From positions 394,228-458,227 of the forward strand of contig CAOLHI010001428.1 of assembly GCA_948474755.1 (NCBI GenBank): DNA of 64,000 nucleotides, in the 5' to 3' direction. A program made the position numbers and the translations under genes. How positions within the stretch are numbered: position 1 is the stretch's first letter; each line of letters begins with the position of its first letter. The DNA comes from Ctenosaura bakeri (taxonomy: Eukaryota; Chordata; Lepidosauria; Squamata; Iguanidae). Below, piece by piece: positions 34,846-45,511 of this stretch. The notes under the pieces were generated by a model. That model was not told the DNA's origin, made no database searches, and was given only the letters and a program-made list of their open reading frames with translations.

Positions 34846-34992
34846 CAGTAGGGTAGGCAAAATATGGCCTTCCAGATGTAGGAGGGCTGCAGCTAACCAT
34901 TGGTTGCATCCTTCACTATTTTGGCTAGGGCTAAGGGAACAGCATTTCAACCAGTTCAACCACATCTGGAGGTCCACAAGGTGCCCACCCCA
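34846..34992. mobile_element. Palindromic hAT-like relic (CCAGATGT...ACATCTGG)
   Basis: The sequence runs from CAGTAGGGTAGGCAA through GGCCTTCCAGATGT to ACATCTGGAGGTCCAC and GGTGCCCACCCC, two inverted arms around a worn centre. Similar eroded palindromes occur at 40135 and 51880. No duplication is visible. Confidence 0.5.
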
Positions 34993-35125
34993 AACTACAC
35001 CATACAACACCACCCCAGACAGCAACATGAGCAGCTTTGCACACATACCAGGCTGATGACAATTTGCCAACTAGCCTCAGCTAGCAAGTTATGGTTTTTA
35101 TCTGGTCTGATTCTCAGGAAAACTT

Positions 35126-35352
35126 GTACACATCAGTGGTGTAGCTTAGCATGAGTGGGGTAGGGGTGAAGGAGCAGGGGTAGGATGACAGAGCATGGGG
35201 GGGTCAACAGTGCATATAGGTGGGGCGACGGCACACAGGGGAGAGGCAATGACATGCAAGGGGCAGCCGAGGAGCAGTGGTACTCCTCAAAAAGTGCCAC
35301 CCAGGGAGCACCGTCCCCCTCAGCCCCCTATCCTTACACCACTGGTACACAT
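35126..35352. mobile_element. hAT-type MITE with perfect 8-bp duplication
   Basis: The 211-bp element (35134-35344) starts CAGTGGTGTAGCTTAGC and ends CTATCCTTACACCACTG. GTACACAT is present exactly at both edges (35126-35133 and 35345-35352). CA...TG ends with an 8-bp duplication are diagnostic of the hAT superfamily. The inside is G-rich with GGGGAGAGGCAATGACA-type blocks and has no transposase. Confidence 0.85.
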
Positions 35353-36874
35353 ATATATTTAGTGTGCATGGTCAGAAACAGTGGGGTGTGCCTATCAACC
35401 CTGCACAGACTCCTGTAAGTGTGAATGGGATGGGGAATAGTGATTTCTGTAGCAGTTCAAGTTCACTGCTACAACCAGATCTAGGTCACTTCATGACAAA
35501 GCCACAAATACAACTTTAAGGCATGGATGGAAATCATGTTGTCTCCTCAGATCTTCCAGCACCTCTAACTGGCACAGCCTATAGTGAGGAATGCTGGGAG
35601 ATGCAGTAGAATGACAGCTGGAAGGCTGAATGCTTTAAGACATTGTGGTGAATGTAACTAGGAGAATGGCTCACAAGCCATCTGCCACTGGTTCAAATCT
35701 GACCTAGGGAAAGAAGGCTGGTAAGCGCAGCTGATCCAAACCAACAACTGGAAATATGTTTTCAGCAGCTTCAAAGGAAGTTGGGTACCTTAATAAATGA
35801 GAGTGAGTATAGATTCTTTCATAAAATCTGGTCCTTGGATGATTTTTGTTTAAAGGTTAACATGTTTGCTCTTGTTTTGCTCTCAGATAATGATCCATTT
35901 CCAGACCCATTCCTTGTGGGAGCTGCAATCAGTTCCTTCTCTCACAGCTTTTAGGAAGGACATTGCAATTATTCATCTTTTCAGTAGTTCTGATTATGAT
36001 CATGGTTTTAATGGTTTTGTTGTTTTAAAATGTTTTTAATATTATTATTCCCCCATGGACTACTACCTTCAGTGGAAAGGTGAGATTAAAATATAATATT
36101 AAATAAAAAGAATATATTAAAATGCAAAATCGGAAGTAGAGACAATATTTAGAAAGAGAAAAATGGAACTTCCAAAGGCCTCAACAACTGGTTTGTGAAA
36201 TAGATGAAATATTAGTATGCGAGTGAAGTTACTGATTAAATTTTCTCTTTGAGTAATACTTTGGCCATAATTTTTCATGCCAGGTTGTGTGTTTATAAAA
36301 GTGATGTTGATTTATAATCCAAAGATTTAAGGGCATGAAATGGAAAAATTCTCACCAAAGTGGTTATATTTCACTCAAGGCATCTCTTTTATATTCCAGA
36401 GTCCTTTTCACTGCTTCCTCTTTACTGAAAGATTCTTTTGTACTTCCTTCTTTATTCAACTAAATCCAAGCAGGAAAAAGGCTTGAAAGATTAAGACCCA
36501 ATGGGCCTTTCTACCAGAGGGTGGGAAATTTGCTTTTTGATCTAGATGTTCCAGAATCCCCTGCCTGTGAAAGTCATGCTGATTAGAGATCCTGGGAGCT
36601 GTAGTCATATAACATAACCTTTCCAAGTTCTGGTTCCTTCTACTAGCCCTTTTCTTCAGAATTTCACTCTTTTGTCTTTTTTCCCCTCGTTTAACAGACC
36701 AGACAGACAACTTTGCCACTAACCTATTGTATTCCAGTGTTGTCCCTGTGTAGTGCTCTTCCTGATTGGTTTTTTTTTTTCAGACCTAGTGTGTGGTAAC
36801 TCTTTTTGTAAATGAAATTAACAGATCCTATTTTTGTACAATGCAAATAGTTGCTTTAGGGCCCCCTACTACTC

Positions 36875-37302
36875 TCAGGCCCTTTCCATACCTTACCTTT
36901 TCGCGGAGGTGGGAGGCGGCAGTCGCGCGAGCAGCCTCTTGCGTGAGGCGCTCACTTCGCTTCTGCTTCCTCACTGCAGCTGGTTTGCCGGTCGTGTGAA
37001 CGCCCCACCCCTTCCTACCGCAGCACAACCTGGGAATTGCAGGCTAGCACTGAGGCAGGAAGCACGACCGTCCTGGCTCCTGGTGCACCGCACACCAGGT
37101 ATGTGCGCGTGGGCCCTGGGAGCATTGCGTGACCACACACCATTTTCGGCTTTAAGCTGAAAATGAAAAGGTGCGTGCGTGGTCCGCTTTAGGCTCTTGA
37201 GCCGTCTCGTAAATGGAAGTGCTTCGTATGGACCACTCCTCCCATTTACGCAACGCTCAAGGGACCCTTTTGCTTTAGAAACGGTGTGTGAAAAGGGCCT
37301 CA
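36875..37302. mobile_element. GGCC-ended inverted-repeat element, type B, copy 3
   Basis: The 422-bp element (36878-37299) is inverted relative to the copies at 17009 and 19393. It starts GGCCCTTTCCATACC, ends GTGTGTGAAAAGGGCC and is flanked by TCA on both sides. Shared landmarks include CAGCCTCTTGCGTGAGGCG, CGTGTGAACGCCCCACCCC and TTTTCGGCTTTAAGCTGAAA. It is CpG-rich. The 143-codon frame on the minus strand within it is a by-product of composition. Confidence 0.8.
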
Positions 37303-37734
37303 GTGGTCTATTTTCTTTTTGCAAAAACCTAACTTGTGGTGAAATCTGTTTTTGGTGGGAGGAGGAAAACATTGGATCCTTTTGATTGTGTGGGCACCAC
37401 AATCCAGACTGAGAGCAGAGAAGGAGCTAAATAGTTAAACCCCCTCTCTGATCCAGATCAGATGGGCTTGTGCTGGTAGTCTGTAAAAACAAATCCTGAA
37501 CTCAAGGCCATATTTGGAGTTTGAAGAATTACTTTTTAAAAAGTCATTAGTTGCAGATGGGCTAATGATAATCTGTAACAATCACAGTTTCATTTAAAAG
37601 GATATGCATTACTTTCTTTTTATCCAAAGTAACAATAATTTTTAAAATGATTAGAATATTGCAGGTTGCAAGGCCATCAGATAAAGAAAGAATCCACACA
37701 ACTCCTGTAACTTTGCAAGTAACTAAAACACATA

Positions 37735-38216
37735 TACAGTTGGCCCTCTACGTTTATGGGTTTGACTTTCACGGATTTGATTACTTGCAAGTTTCTCCTA
37801 CACCTTCCCCCACCTCAGATGCTTCTTTTGTGGGGAAACCTTCCCTCTTGGCAGCTCTGATCAGGCCAGATAGCCCTATAAAACCTGCCTCAGGTCCTCC
37901 TCCTCCTCCTCCTTCATTAGCCACTGACTGTCCAGCTGAGGATGGCTTGCAGCCTGATTTGTCAGCACCACAAACCTTCCCCCAATGCCTTACACACCCC
38001 AAAAAAGAGATAGGTGATGAAGTATAGGGCCACTAGGCCAACCAGCCCCTCCTTCCCTCTCCTTTCTCTTACCTGATTTGGACCCTGGGGTCCCATTCTT
38101 CCCACCATGCCTCAACCTCCTTTCCACAGACACACACATTTTGATGTTTGCAGTTTTTCCACTTTTTTAAGGGTCCTGTGCCCCTAACCCTAAGCAAATA
38201 TGGAGGGCCAACTGTA
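37735..38216 (+). mobile_element. pogo/Tigger-like element, copy D1
   Basis: The 478-bp element (37737-38214) starts CAGTTGGCCCTCTACG and ends TGGAGGGCCAACTG, flanked by TA on both sides. These ends resemble the CAGTTGGCCCTCC ends of MER2/Tigger elements of the Tc1-mariner superfamily. The interior has a CCTCCTCCTCCTCC run and no transposase. A homologous copy in inverse orientation is at 60743. Confidence 0.75.
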
Positions 38217-40134
38217 CTCACACTGTGGGAGAAATTAAGTCATCCCTCATTAACTTACAGTGTTCTGTAACTCAGTTATGTCCAAGTTACTGAAAAAAGA
38301 ATTCATTACAAATAGCTGGTTATTTGTAACCAGTTACTTCCAATCTTTGGCTAAAACCATGCAGTAAAAGTCATGTCTAGTTTGACTCTAAGTACCTTTC
38401 TGTGTGAGGAAATTCCATTACCTTTGTGTCCTGGTGTTAGACTTCTTAAAACTGTCCAGTGTATTGGACTAATTCTACCAGTATCGTCTTCCAGTCACCT
38501 CTTACATCTTTAATGAGTTTTGTTGCCTTCTCAGAAAAGTCTTCATGACTACACCCTTTGTTATGGATGAGGAGTCTTAAGAGATGTTCCGAAAAGCACA
38601 TGAAATATGAAACTCAATCCATGTTCCTCCCCAAAAAGAAAAGAAAAGGAGCTAACATACACAAAAGCATGAATACTAAGTAGCTAAATTTTTTTATGTG
38701 TATGCATTTCCTAAGATTTTACATGATAACTTTCCAAAGAAGCAAAGAAATCTGCCTGCTTGCAGATGTTCTATCTCAGCCTCTCATACCGAATTGCAGA
38801 TTTTGTGCTGATCCTGATGTGGCTGTTTTTATGTTCTATAGCTACACTGCTCTTGAGCCAGCCAAGTTCCTTCTGACTGGAAGAAATAAGAGAGTTTAAA
38901 TATATAGATTTTCTGCAGGTAGAAAAAGGAAAATGACATTTCACCCTGGCTGGCTGGAGCAAACCAAGAAGGCTTGGGAAGCAGATTGTGCACCACTTAA
39001 TTCTAGGTTACTTGTATATAACTGTGATAGTGAATTCCAGCCCCATTCTTTTTTATATATGTAAACATGTCTATAATGTTGAGTGCAAGGAATTCTTCTT
39101 GTCTGGGATTCTGTTCAGACTAGACAATCAGGCAATGGGATTATGCTGCCCTTTTAGAACAGAGAAAATCAGTTAACAGTAGATTTTGTGGTAAAATTTG
39201 CCATCCTACCTTATGTTCACTCACACCCACATCTGCCAAGTGACATAATTGCTGTGCTAAACCAAGTGGCTGTTTAACAGACCGATGTGAAATCAGAAAT
39301 TATGGTAGGCTTACTGTTATATTCTTAAAAGGCAAAGTGATATAGGCATCAGCCCTTAGCATCCTTTTCAGGAATAAAATTCTGTTGAACTTGCCTGTAA
39401 TTATTTGTGAATAAACTTGCTCAAGATCAGGGTATAAGTGAGTTTGGCTGGTCCCGCCTCAATGCAAACTGGTATAACCCAGTAGCGTAATGTTTTTAAT
39501 GTTTATTTTGCCTTGTTTGTGTTCTGGGGTTTCAGTAATTTTCACAGTCACACTGGAACTTAATTGCAGGAGTAGCATTCCAGGATATGCCACTATGAAT
39601 GTTAATGTGGGTCTACTAACATTCATGATTCTTGAAAGCACTTCTAAATTACAATATGGGATTGAAACCTGTCTCATAATTGGTAAATCTTATGCACAAT
39701 GGAAACTCATATTCATTTCATCTTTGGAATAATTCATGAGGTATGTCTAAATGTTCTAATGTACTATAATTGCTTTATAAACCCTCTTGTTTCTTTCTCT
39801 GATAAGAAAAAAAATTATTTAATTTCTGATGGTAAGCAATTATTTTATGATGTCTGATGAATATACATAGAAGTTAAACAATGCCATTTTGAGAAGCTTC
39901 ATTTTCTTTGCAGCCTCATCCCCTCTCTTATTATTACTATTAAAATGATGTAGTTTTGACTGTCTGCCACTCCCGTCTCCCCAAATAACTTGAAATATAG
40001 AACATTTATAGGTCACACCTATGGAGAAATATGAAAGGAATACTCAAGGCTTTTAAGGGGTCTTATACCCAGATAAATATGTGTAGGACTAGAGTATTAA
40101 TATTTCACAGTGTTTCTAGACCGTGGATGAGAAC
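38217..40134. other. No recognised feature
   Basis: AT-rich DNA; the frames at 38696, 39459 and 39490 carry no motif. Confidence 0.4.
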
Positions 40135-40270
40135 TGTGTGGTCTTCCAGATGCTGCTGAACTGCAATTCCCAGCATTCTTCACCATTTGTTATACTGCCT
40201 ATGGGGCGGTTGGAAGTTGTATGGTCCTCCAGATTATGTTAAACTACAATTCCCACTACTGTTCTAGACC
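40135..40270. mobile_element. Palindromic hAT-like relic, second copy
   Basis: The arms GTCTTCCAGATGCTGCTGAA and GGTCCTCCAGATTATGTTAA, with CTGCAATTCCCAGCATTC and CTACAATTCCCACTACT, resemble the CCAGATGTTG...ACTACAACTCCCA repeats common in squamates. Ends are lost. Confidence 0.45.
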
Positions 40271-40360
40271 TTAAGGAGTTGCCATTCCATTCTTTATATT
40301 GTGATCTTAACAGAATGCCCCTTTGTTTTTCTCACTGGGGCGCATAATGAACTACGAGAT

Positions 40361-40469
40361 GTTGTTGTTGTTGTTGTTGTTTTGTTGTTGTTGTTGTGTG
40401 TCTTCTTATGGTAACCCTAAGATGAACCTATCAAGGGGTTTTCTGGGGTTGAGAGTGTGTGACTCACAG
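40361..40469 (-). repeat. Sauria-type SINE, 3' part
   Basis: A (TTG)n run at 40361-40397 is followed by TGTGTCTTCTTATGG, AACCCTAAGATGAACC and GGGGTTTTCTGGGG, the reverse complement of the Sauria SINE/Bov-B-like tail. The tRNA-like head is absent. Confidence 0.7.
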
Positions 40470-40895
40470 TTTTATTATTTCAAAAACATGCTGTAAATAT
40501 CTTTTTTGCAATCCTGTAAGAGTTTGCAAGGTTCATACCTCACTCTGATTTCATAACATCTGAGCCATGTTGTCAATACCATAAAGAAACCCAAAAAACC
40601 CTGAGTTCGAGAAAAGCCAAAAAAAAAAAGCTAGGTATTATTTGGAAATAATAGTCCATTTTTATTCCCTACTCATGTATCTTTTAGATATATGGCTAAG
40701 AATATATAAAACCATTTTTGCCAGAATACTGAGTTTTATGACATTAGATGTAATCTCAAGGACTGCAAAATCAATAGCTGCACAGAGAAAGGGAAACTTA
40801 AAAAACAAAACACAAACAAAGCAACACTCTTCCAGAGACATATAAGGGAACCAAAGAACTCATGTCATAACTGTTGTCTAGATCCTAGCCATCCA

Positions 40896-40934
40896 TTTCA
40901 ATATGGTGACTTTCATAAAGTCACCATATTGAAA
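40896..40934. repeat. Perfect 18-bp inverted repeat with 3-nt loop
   Basis: TTTCAATATGGTGACTTT at 40896-40913 is followed by CAT and then its exact reverse complement at 40917-40934. No TA, TTAA or other clear duplication flanks it. Confidence 0.85.
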
Positions 40935-40991
40935 CAGATTGTTATTCCATTAAGGCCACGTGCTATTTTTAACTAGAGTAGACCCCTTGAA

Positions 40992-41222
40992 GGGCCTAAA
41001 TACCCCAAAGGCACCAAATCCTGTCTAATCTTGCCAGCTAAACAGAGTCAGTCCTGTTGAGTACTTGGATGGGAGACCACCAAAGAATATCTGATACTAT
41101 AGGCTATATTTCAGAGGAAGGAACTGGGAAGACCACCTCTGAGTGTTCCTTGCCTAAGAAAACCCTACAAAATTCTTGGAGTCACCCAAAGTTGACAGGT
41201 GATTTGAAAGCATATACACATA
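40992..41222 (+). repeat. 5S rRNA-derived SINE, copy 2
   Basis: The head holds CCAGCTAAACAGAGTCAG and TACTTGGATGGGAGACC, the latter exactly the 5S C-box region. Then come TATATTTCAGAGGAAGGAAC, CCTTGCCTAAGAAAACCC and the tail TGATTTGAAAGCATATACAC. The pogo-like element at 41225 begins in the TA-rich end of this tail, and tail-like CACACACA resumes after 42432. Confidence 0.8.
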
Positions 41223-42432
41223 TACAGTCAACCCTCACATTTGCAGGTTTCACTGTTGCACAGATTTGATTATTCTCAGATTATTTGCTGTTACCTCTGC
41301 TGCCTTGAGAAACACTTTTGTGGCCATTGTTTTATTTGTAAATGGTATGGTTCATATGGTTTAGGTGACAGTTGCATTATGAATCATTATATGAATTTGG
41401 TGAGTTTGTATTACAAAGGTTTTAACAAGACTATATATTTTACTACAAGTTTGTAAGTTGTTGCAGTGATGTGACCTTGTTGATACAGTCCTAATTAACC
41501 ACAAATGGGCCGGCTAGTGATGCTATTTAAACTGAACTCTGGGTTAAAGATAGTTATGGAGTTATGGAAGATTCCTTCTTTTTGCAACTACTGTATAATT
41601 TATTTGTGGTGAATGTTTGTCCTATTATCTTATCATTCAGGATGGTTTGTGTTGAGAACTATAAAATGGTGTTTGTTTTGTACAAAGGGAGGCACAAGAG
41701 TTTTGAAGAAAAATTCAGTCGCTGAAGAAGACTGTTACGTCGAAATGTGTCTGGCTGTTTAGACTATTCAGGTGTCATATCAACCAACAGGAAACATTAA
41801 GTTTTTTTCCCCTTATTTCAGGAGATATTCCACTAGTGCTTTACAAGCATTGGATTATCCGCAGGACTGTTTGCTATGCTTATGGACTACCAACCCTGAG
41901 TAGTCAATATTGTTCTTCCTGCCATTGGAAGTTGATATGTAAATGACTTTATGATTCATTGCATCAGCCCTGCCTGTAGAAATCATAAGGTTTTTCTCTC
42001 TATGTAATTTCTGTATGTCTATTTTGGTTTTAAATATTTAATTATTGATGACTTTATATATAGTTCACCAAGTGAACAGAGACTGTATAAAATTTATCTT
42101 AGACAATAATTTTTAGATATACATTTATTTTCTTACAAGATACGCTTCATCTCATTCCTGACTTTTAAGTTTGTTGGTTTTTGCTATTAGTTAGGAGTTA
42201 GTTTCCCTTTTTTCTTTTTGCAGCAGTGGAAGTGGCATGAAGCTCCACCAGCCACCCACTTCTGCCTTGTGAAGGAACCCTGATGCTTCAAAGGAAGGTG
42301 GGTTGAATATGGTGATCATATGTTTTTGTGGGTTAAATATGATTTGAGAAGGCCTAGAGTTATTCACGATTTTTTCCACTTTCACAGGGGTCCTGTGCCC
42401 CAAACCCTAGCAAATGTGGAGGGATGACTGTA
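41223..42432 (+). mobile_element. pogo/Tigger-like element, long copy D2
   Basis: Ends CAGTCAACCCTCACATTTG and GCAAATGTGGAGGGATGACTG lie inside TA duplications (41223-41224 and 42431-42432), giving a 1206-bp unit. The inner arms TTTGATTATTC and the TTCACAGGGGTCCTGTGCCCC region match D1. The 0.9-kb interior is AT-rich and differs from D1. It includes CTGAAGAAGAC...GTCGAAATGTG at 41722-41749. No transposase frame remains. Confidence 0.65.
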
Positions 42433-42440
42433 CACACACA

Positions 42441-43424
42441 GATTCACTGAACCAACTCATGAAAGGTAACTCAACACTTGAGTTGCCAGTTGATGCAATG
42501 GATCCCCTATAGTTAGGATGAGAAATCAAAGCTATCCCTGAACATCTGCTCCTATTTTCAATAGTTCATTCCAAGGTTTCAGATAGGAGTCTGTACCTGT
42601 ACTTCTTCAGAGATTTCCTTGTCCATGTTGCTGAGTTGGAAATGTGAAGAACTGAGTTTAGGAATTTCTATATGTAAAGTATGCTGTCCCCTTCCTCAAC
42701 TGATATCTTTAAGTAAAGGATGAATCTTTCTCACTTTTTTTTAACCATAGTTATTTTTTTAAAAAATTACCATCCTTAAATCACTATTTTGTATTGCTTA
42801 GTGTACTTGACCATCCATTCACATAATTGTTACATTGAGCATTCCATCTTTTCTTCAGATTTCTTTGCCTACAAAAATGTTGTCTTGATCCCATTCTAAA
42901 AGTTGCTTAACTGAAAAAGTAAGAAAGAACAACAAATAAACATAACCCATAGCACTTCTAGTCAGATGTTGGTTTCCTTTGTTCCAGAGCAATTGTAATT
43001 ACTCAATGTGTTATACGGTATATGTTTTTCAGAGGCTGCCCCAATATTTCCAAAACAAAACAAAACAAAACAAAACTATGCATTGTGGAGTCTGAATAGC
43101 TCCCCCTTCTGGCTGCTTTGTATCAACCAGTCAAGTTATTTTAATTCTAGTCAGTTTTTGCTGTTCTACAATTTGAAGATTGTAGCATATTTGTCTTCTC
43201 TACCTGTGCTACATTTTTTTACTCTGTTTTTAATGACTGTATTGTTTAATACAATATTGTGATTTTCAGTGTTTTGAAGCAACTCTGAGGATTAAAATGT
43301 AAGCACAAAAAAGCAGGCTTTGAGGACCACTTCTTTTGCCCTTTAAAACTAAGAATTTAGAATAAACAGATTTATATCATCCACCGGCTGAGCTATTAGA
43401 AAAATCATTTTGACATATTAGACA
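42441..43424. other. No gene; (CAAAA)n at 43051-43076
   Basis: The only clear item is the pentanucleotide run CAAAA repeated five times. The rest is AT-rich and unassigned. Confidence 0.5.
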
Positions 43425-44067
43425 TCATAGAGCAGTGGTTCTCAACCTTCCTAATGCTGCGACCCTTTAATACAGTTCCTCATGTTGTGGTGACCCCCAA
43501 CCATAAAATTATTTATTTATTATTTACAATGCCTCCCCTCCCTGCACAGGCCGCCTCGCCAGCCAGGAACAGGGGAGTGAGCAGGGAGGGAAAGAGGAGC
43601 CACGCGACTCCCCCGGGAAAAAACTCCGAGAACCCCCCCGGGCTCTGCTTCTGCTTCGCTCTCATTTCCACTGGGGGGGCAGTGTGGGAAAAGTTTCCAG
43701 AGTGTCGACCCTGGCCGGGGGGGGAGAAGGAATCCCAGCACCTTTGTCTTTTGTCTGTGGCAAGTGGGGCAGGGGCCGTGGCGAGGAGGGGGCCTGCCCC
43801 CCGTGCTGCCACCACCACCCCAAGCTGGCCTGTCAGACAGGAGGTTCTCCCGGTAGCAGAGAAGGGGAGCGATTTCAGTCCCTTCTGAACAGGGGGCAGG
43901 AGGACGCAAGCGCGTGGCTCGCACTTGTGCACCACCATCGAGGAGGGAATGGAGCCTAAGACTATCAGAAATATGTATTTTCTGATGGTCTTAGGTGACC
44001 TCTGTGAAAGGGTCGTTCGACCTCCAAAGGGGTTGCGACCCACAGGTTGAGAACCATTGTCATAGAG
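43425..44067 (+). mobile_element. SPIN-like hAT element with GC-rich insert
   Basis: The 627-bp element (43433-44059) begins CAGTGGTTCTCAACCTTCC, continues with AATGCTGCGACCCTTTAATA and GTTGTGGTGACCCCCAACC, and ends GGTTGCGACCCACAGG then TTGAGAACCATTG. TCATAGAG is perfect on both sides (43425-43432 and 44060-44067). These ends and subterminal blocks are those of SPIN, an hAT family known for horizontal transfer among tetrapods, including squamates. About 43540-43955 is a GC-rich segment unlike the AT-rich inside of SPIN copies as I recall them. Long frames there on both strands are composition effects. Confidence 0.8.
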
Positions 44068-44334
44068 AAACTTCTTTATAACTTTTTGGGACAATGCTAT
44101 TAGATATCATTTAGTACACAGTCGCCATGTCGGTGAATGATATGATGTTCTTTTTTAAAAATTTATCTTCTTCCAGTTAGTGAGATATATGTTAGACTAC
44201 CAACCAGTCATAAAGCATAACATTCAACATGCTCTAGAATTTGTTGTCTTGAATTGTGTGTGTTGTGGGGGTGTAGGGGAGACATTTGGGCCTTCAGGTT
44301 TCTTTGGTAGGAGTGAAGATACAACATTTATGCA

Positions 44335-44452
44335 AAGGATATTTGCTACTGTCTTCCTCTAAGGCTAAGAGAATGTGCCAAAGTCACACAGTGAACTTCC
44401 ATGGCTGAGCAGGGTTTGAACCCTCTTGTCCCAGAGTCCTCGTCCAAAACTC
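44335..44452 (-). repeat. Sauria-type SINE, partial
   Basis: GTCTTCCTCTAAGGCTAAG, CATGGCTGAGCAGGG and TTTGAACCCTCTTGTCCC match the reverse complement of the body and B-box part of the Sauria SINE. Confidence 0.65.
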
Positions 44453-45099
44453 GTATGTATTTATTTCTTGAATTTATATTCCATCTTTCTCCTGGGATGG
44501 GATTCAAGGCAGTTTACAGTAACTGAAAAGAAGATGAGCTTTTTTAAAAAAAACCCAAAGTTGAATAGGAATTAAAAAGCAATATTTGGTTTTTTAAAAA
44601 AAATATGGTTAAAACAGCTAAAAACACATTTAAGACATAACTACTACTAAAAGATAAAAAATACAACACACACACACAGCACACAGACTGCTACTGCATA
44701 ATTAAATTTCAAAGGCCTGCTTGAATAAAAAGGTTTTTGCCTACCAATGGAAACAGAGAGCAGGAAGGGGACCAATTGGACTTCCTGAAGAAAGGAAGTT
44801 CCATGGCCTAGGAAAAAGGTCTTTCTGTGTCCTCACCAAATGCACCTGCAAATAGTTAAAATATTTTACAGTAAGTCTATGGATGATGGGATAATTCAGC
44901 CCTGCAGTATGTCTCACATTGGATTCCCCACATTTGCTAACCACCTGCAACTGCCTAAAGCAAAATTTGGTCCCAGTTTGACTTGGAAATCCAACTCTTC
45001 ATACCTCCTCAGTGACTATCTTTGGAAATCAATGAGGGGTTATGTCTGCCAGGTCTTTTTATTTAATTCGTTCAGTCAAACAAAGAGAAGAGTGATTCA
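44453..45099. other. No recognised feature
   Basis: A/T runs near 44545 and 44595 and a short (CA)n near 44666; no gene supported. Confidence 0.4.
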
Positions 45100-45511
45100 A
45101 AAAGGTAAAAGTTCTAGAAGCCATGCCCTGTGAGGAGTGGCTTAGGGAGCTGGGTCTGTTTAGCCTGGAGGAGAAAAGGTTAAGATAGCTGTGTTTAAAT
45201 ATTTAAAGGGAAGAGATGCCATGGGGAAGATGGAGCAAGCTTGTTTTCTGCTACTCCAGAGACTAGGATACACATCAAAGGCTTCAAACTACAGGAAAAG
45301 ACATTCCACCTAAAATTTAGGAAGAACTTTGTGATGATAAGAGCTGTTCAACAGTAGAATACACTGCCTTGGTGTGTGATGGAGTCTCCTCCTTTGTTTT
45401 AAACAGGAAGTAGATGGCCATCTGTCAGGAGTGCTTTGATTATGTATTCCTGCATGGTAGAGGTGTGGACTCGATGGTCCTTTTGGTCTCTTCCTGCTCT
45501 ATGATTCTAGG
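45100..45511 (+). mobile_element. CR1 LINE 3' end
   Basis: CTGTTTAGCCTGGAGGAGAA, CTACAGGAAAAGACATTCC, TGGAGTCTCCTCC, GTAGATGGCCATCTGTCAGG and GGTCTCTTCCTGCTCTATG occur in CR1 order and end at ATGATTCTAG. The copy covers the last part of ORF2 and the 3' UTR, truncated at the 5' end, with frame damage. Confidence 0.85.

Noticed and set aside
41722..41745. Functional hammerhead ribozyme
   Set aside because: Only the two core boxes and a 3-bp pair are visible; the remaining helices and cleavage site could not be placed.
43454..44094. 144- and 193-codon frames in the SPIN-like element as transposase
   Set aside because: No hAT dimerisation or DDE motifs; GC-rich DNA has few stops in any frame.
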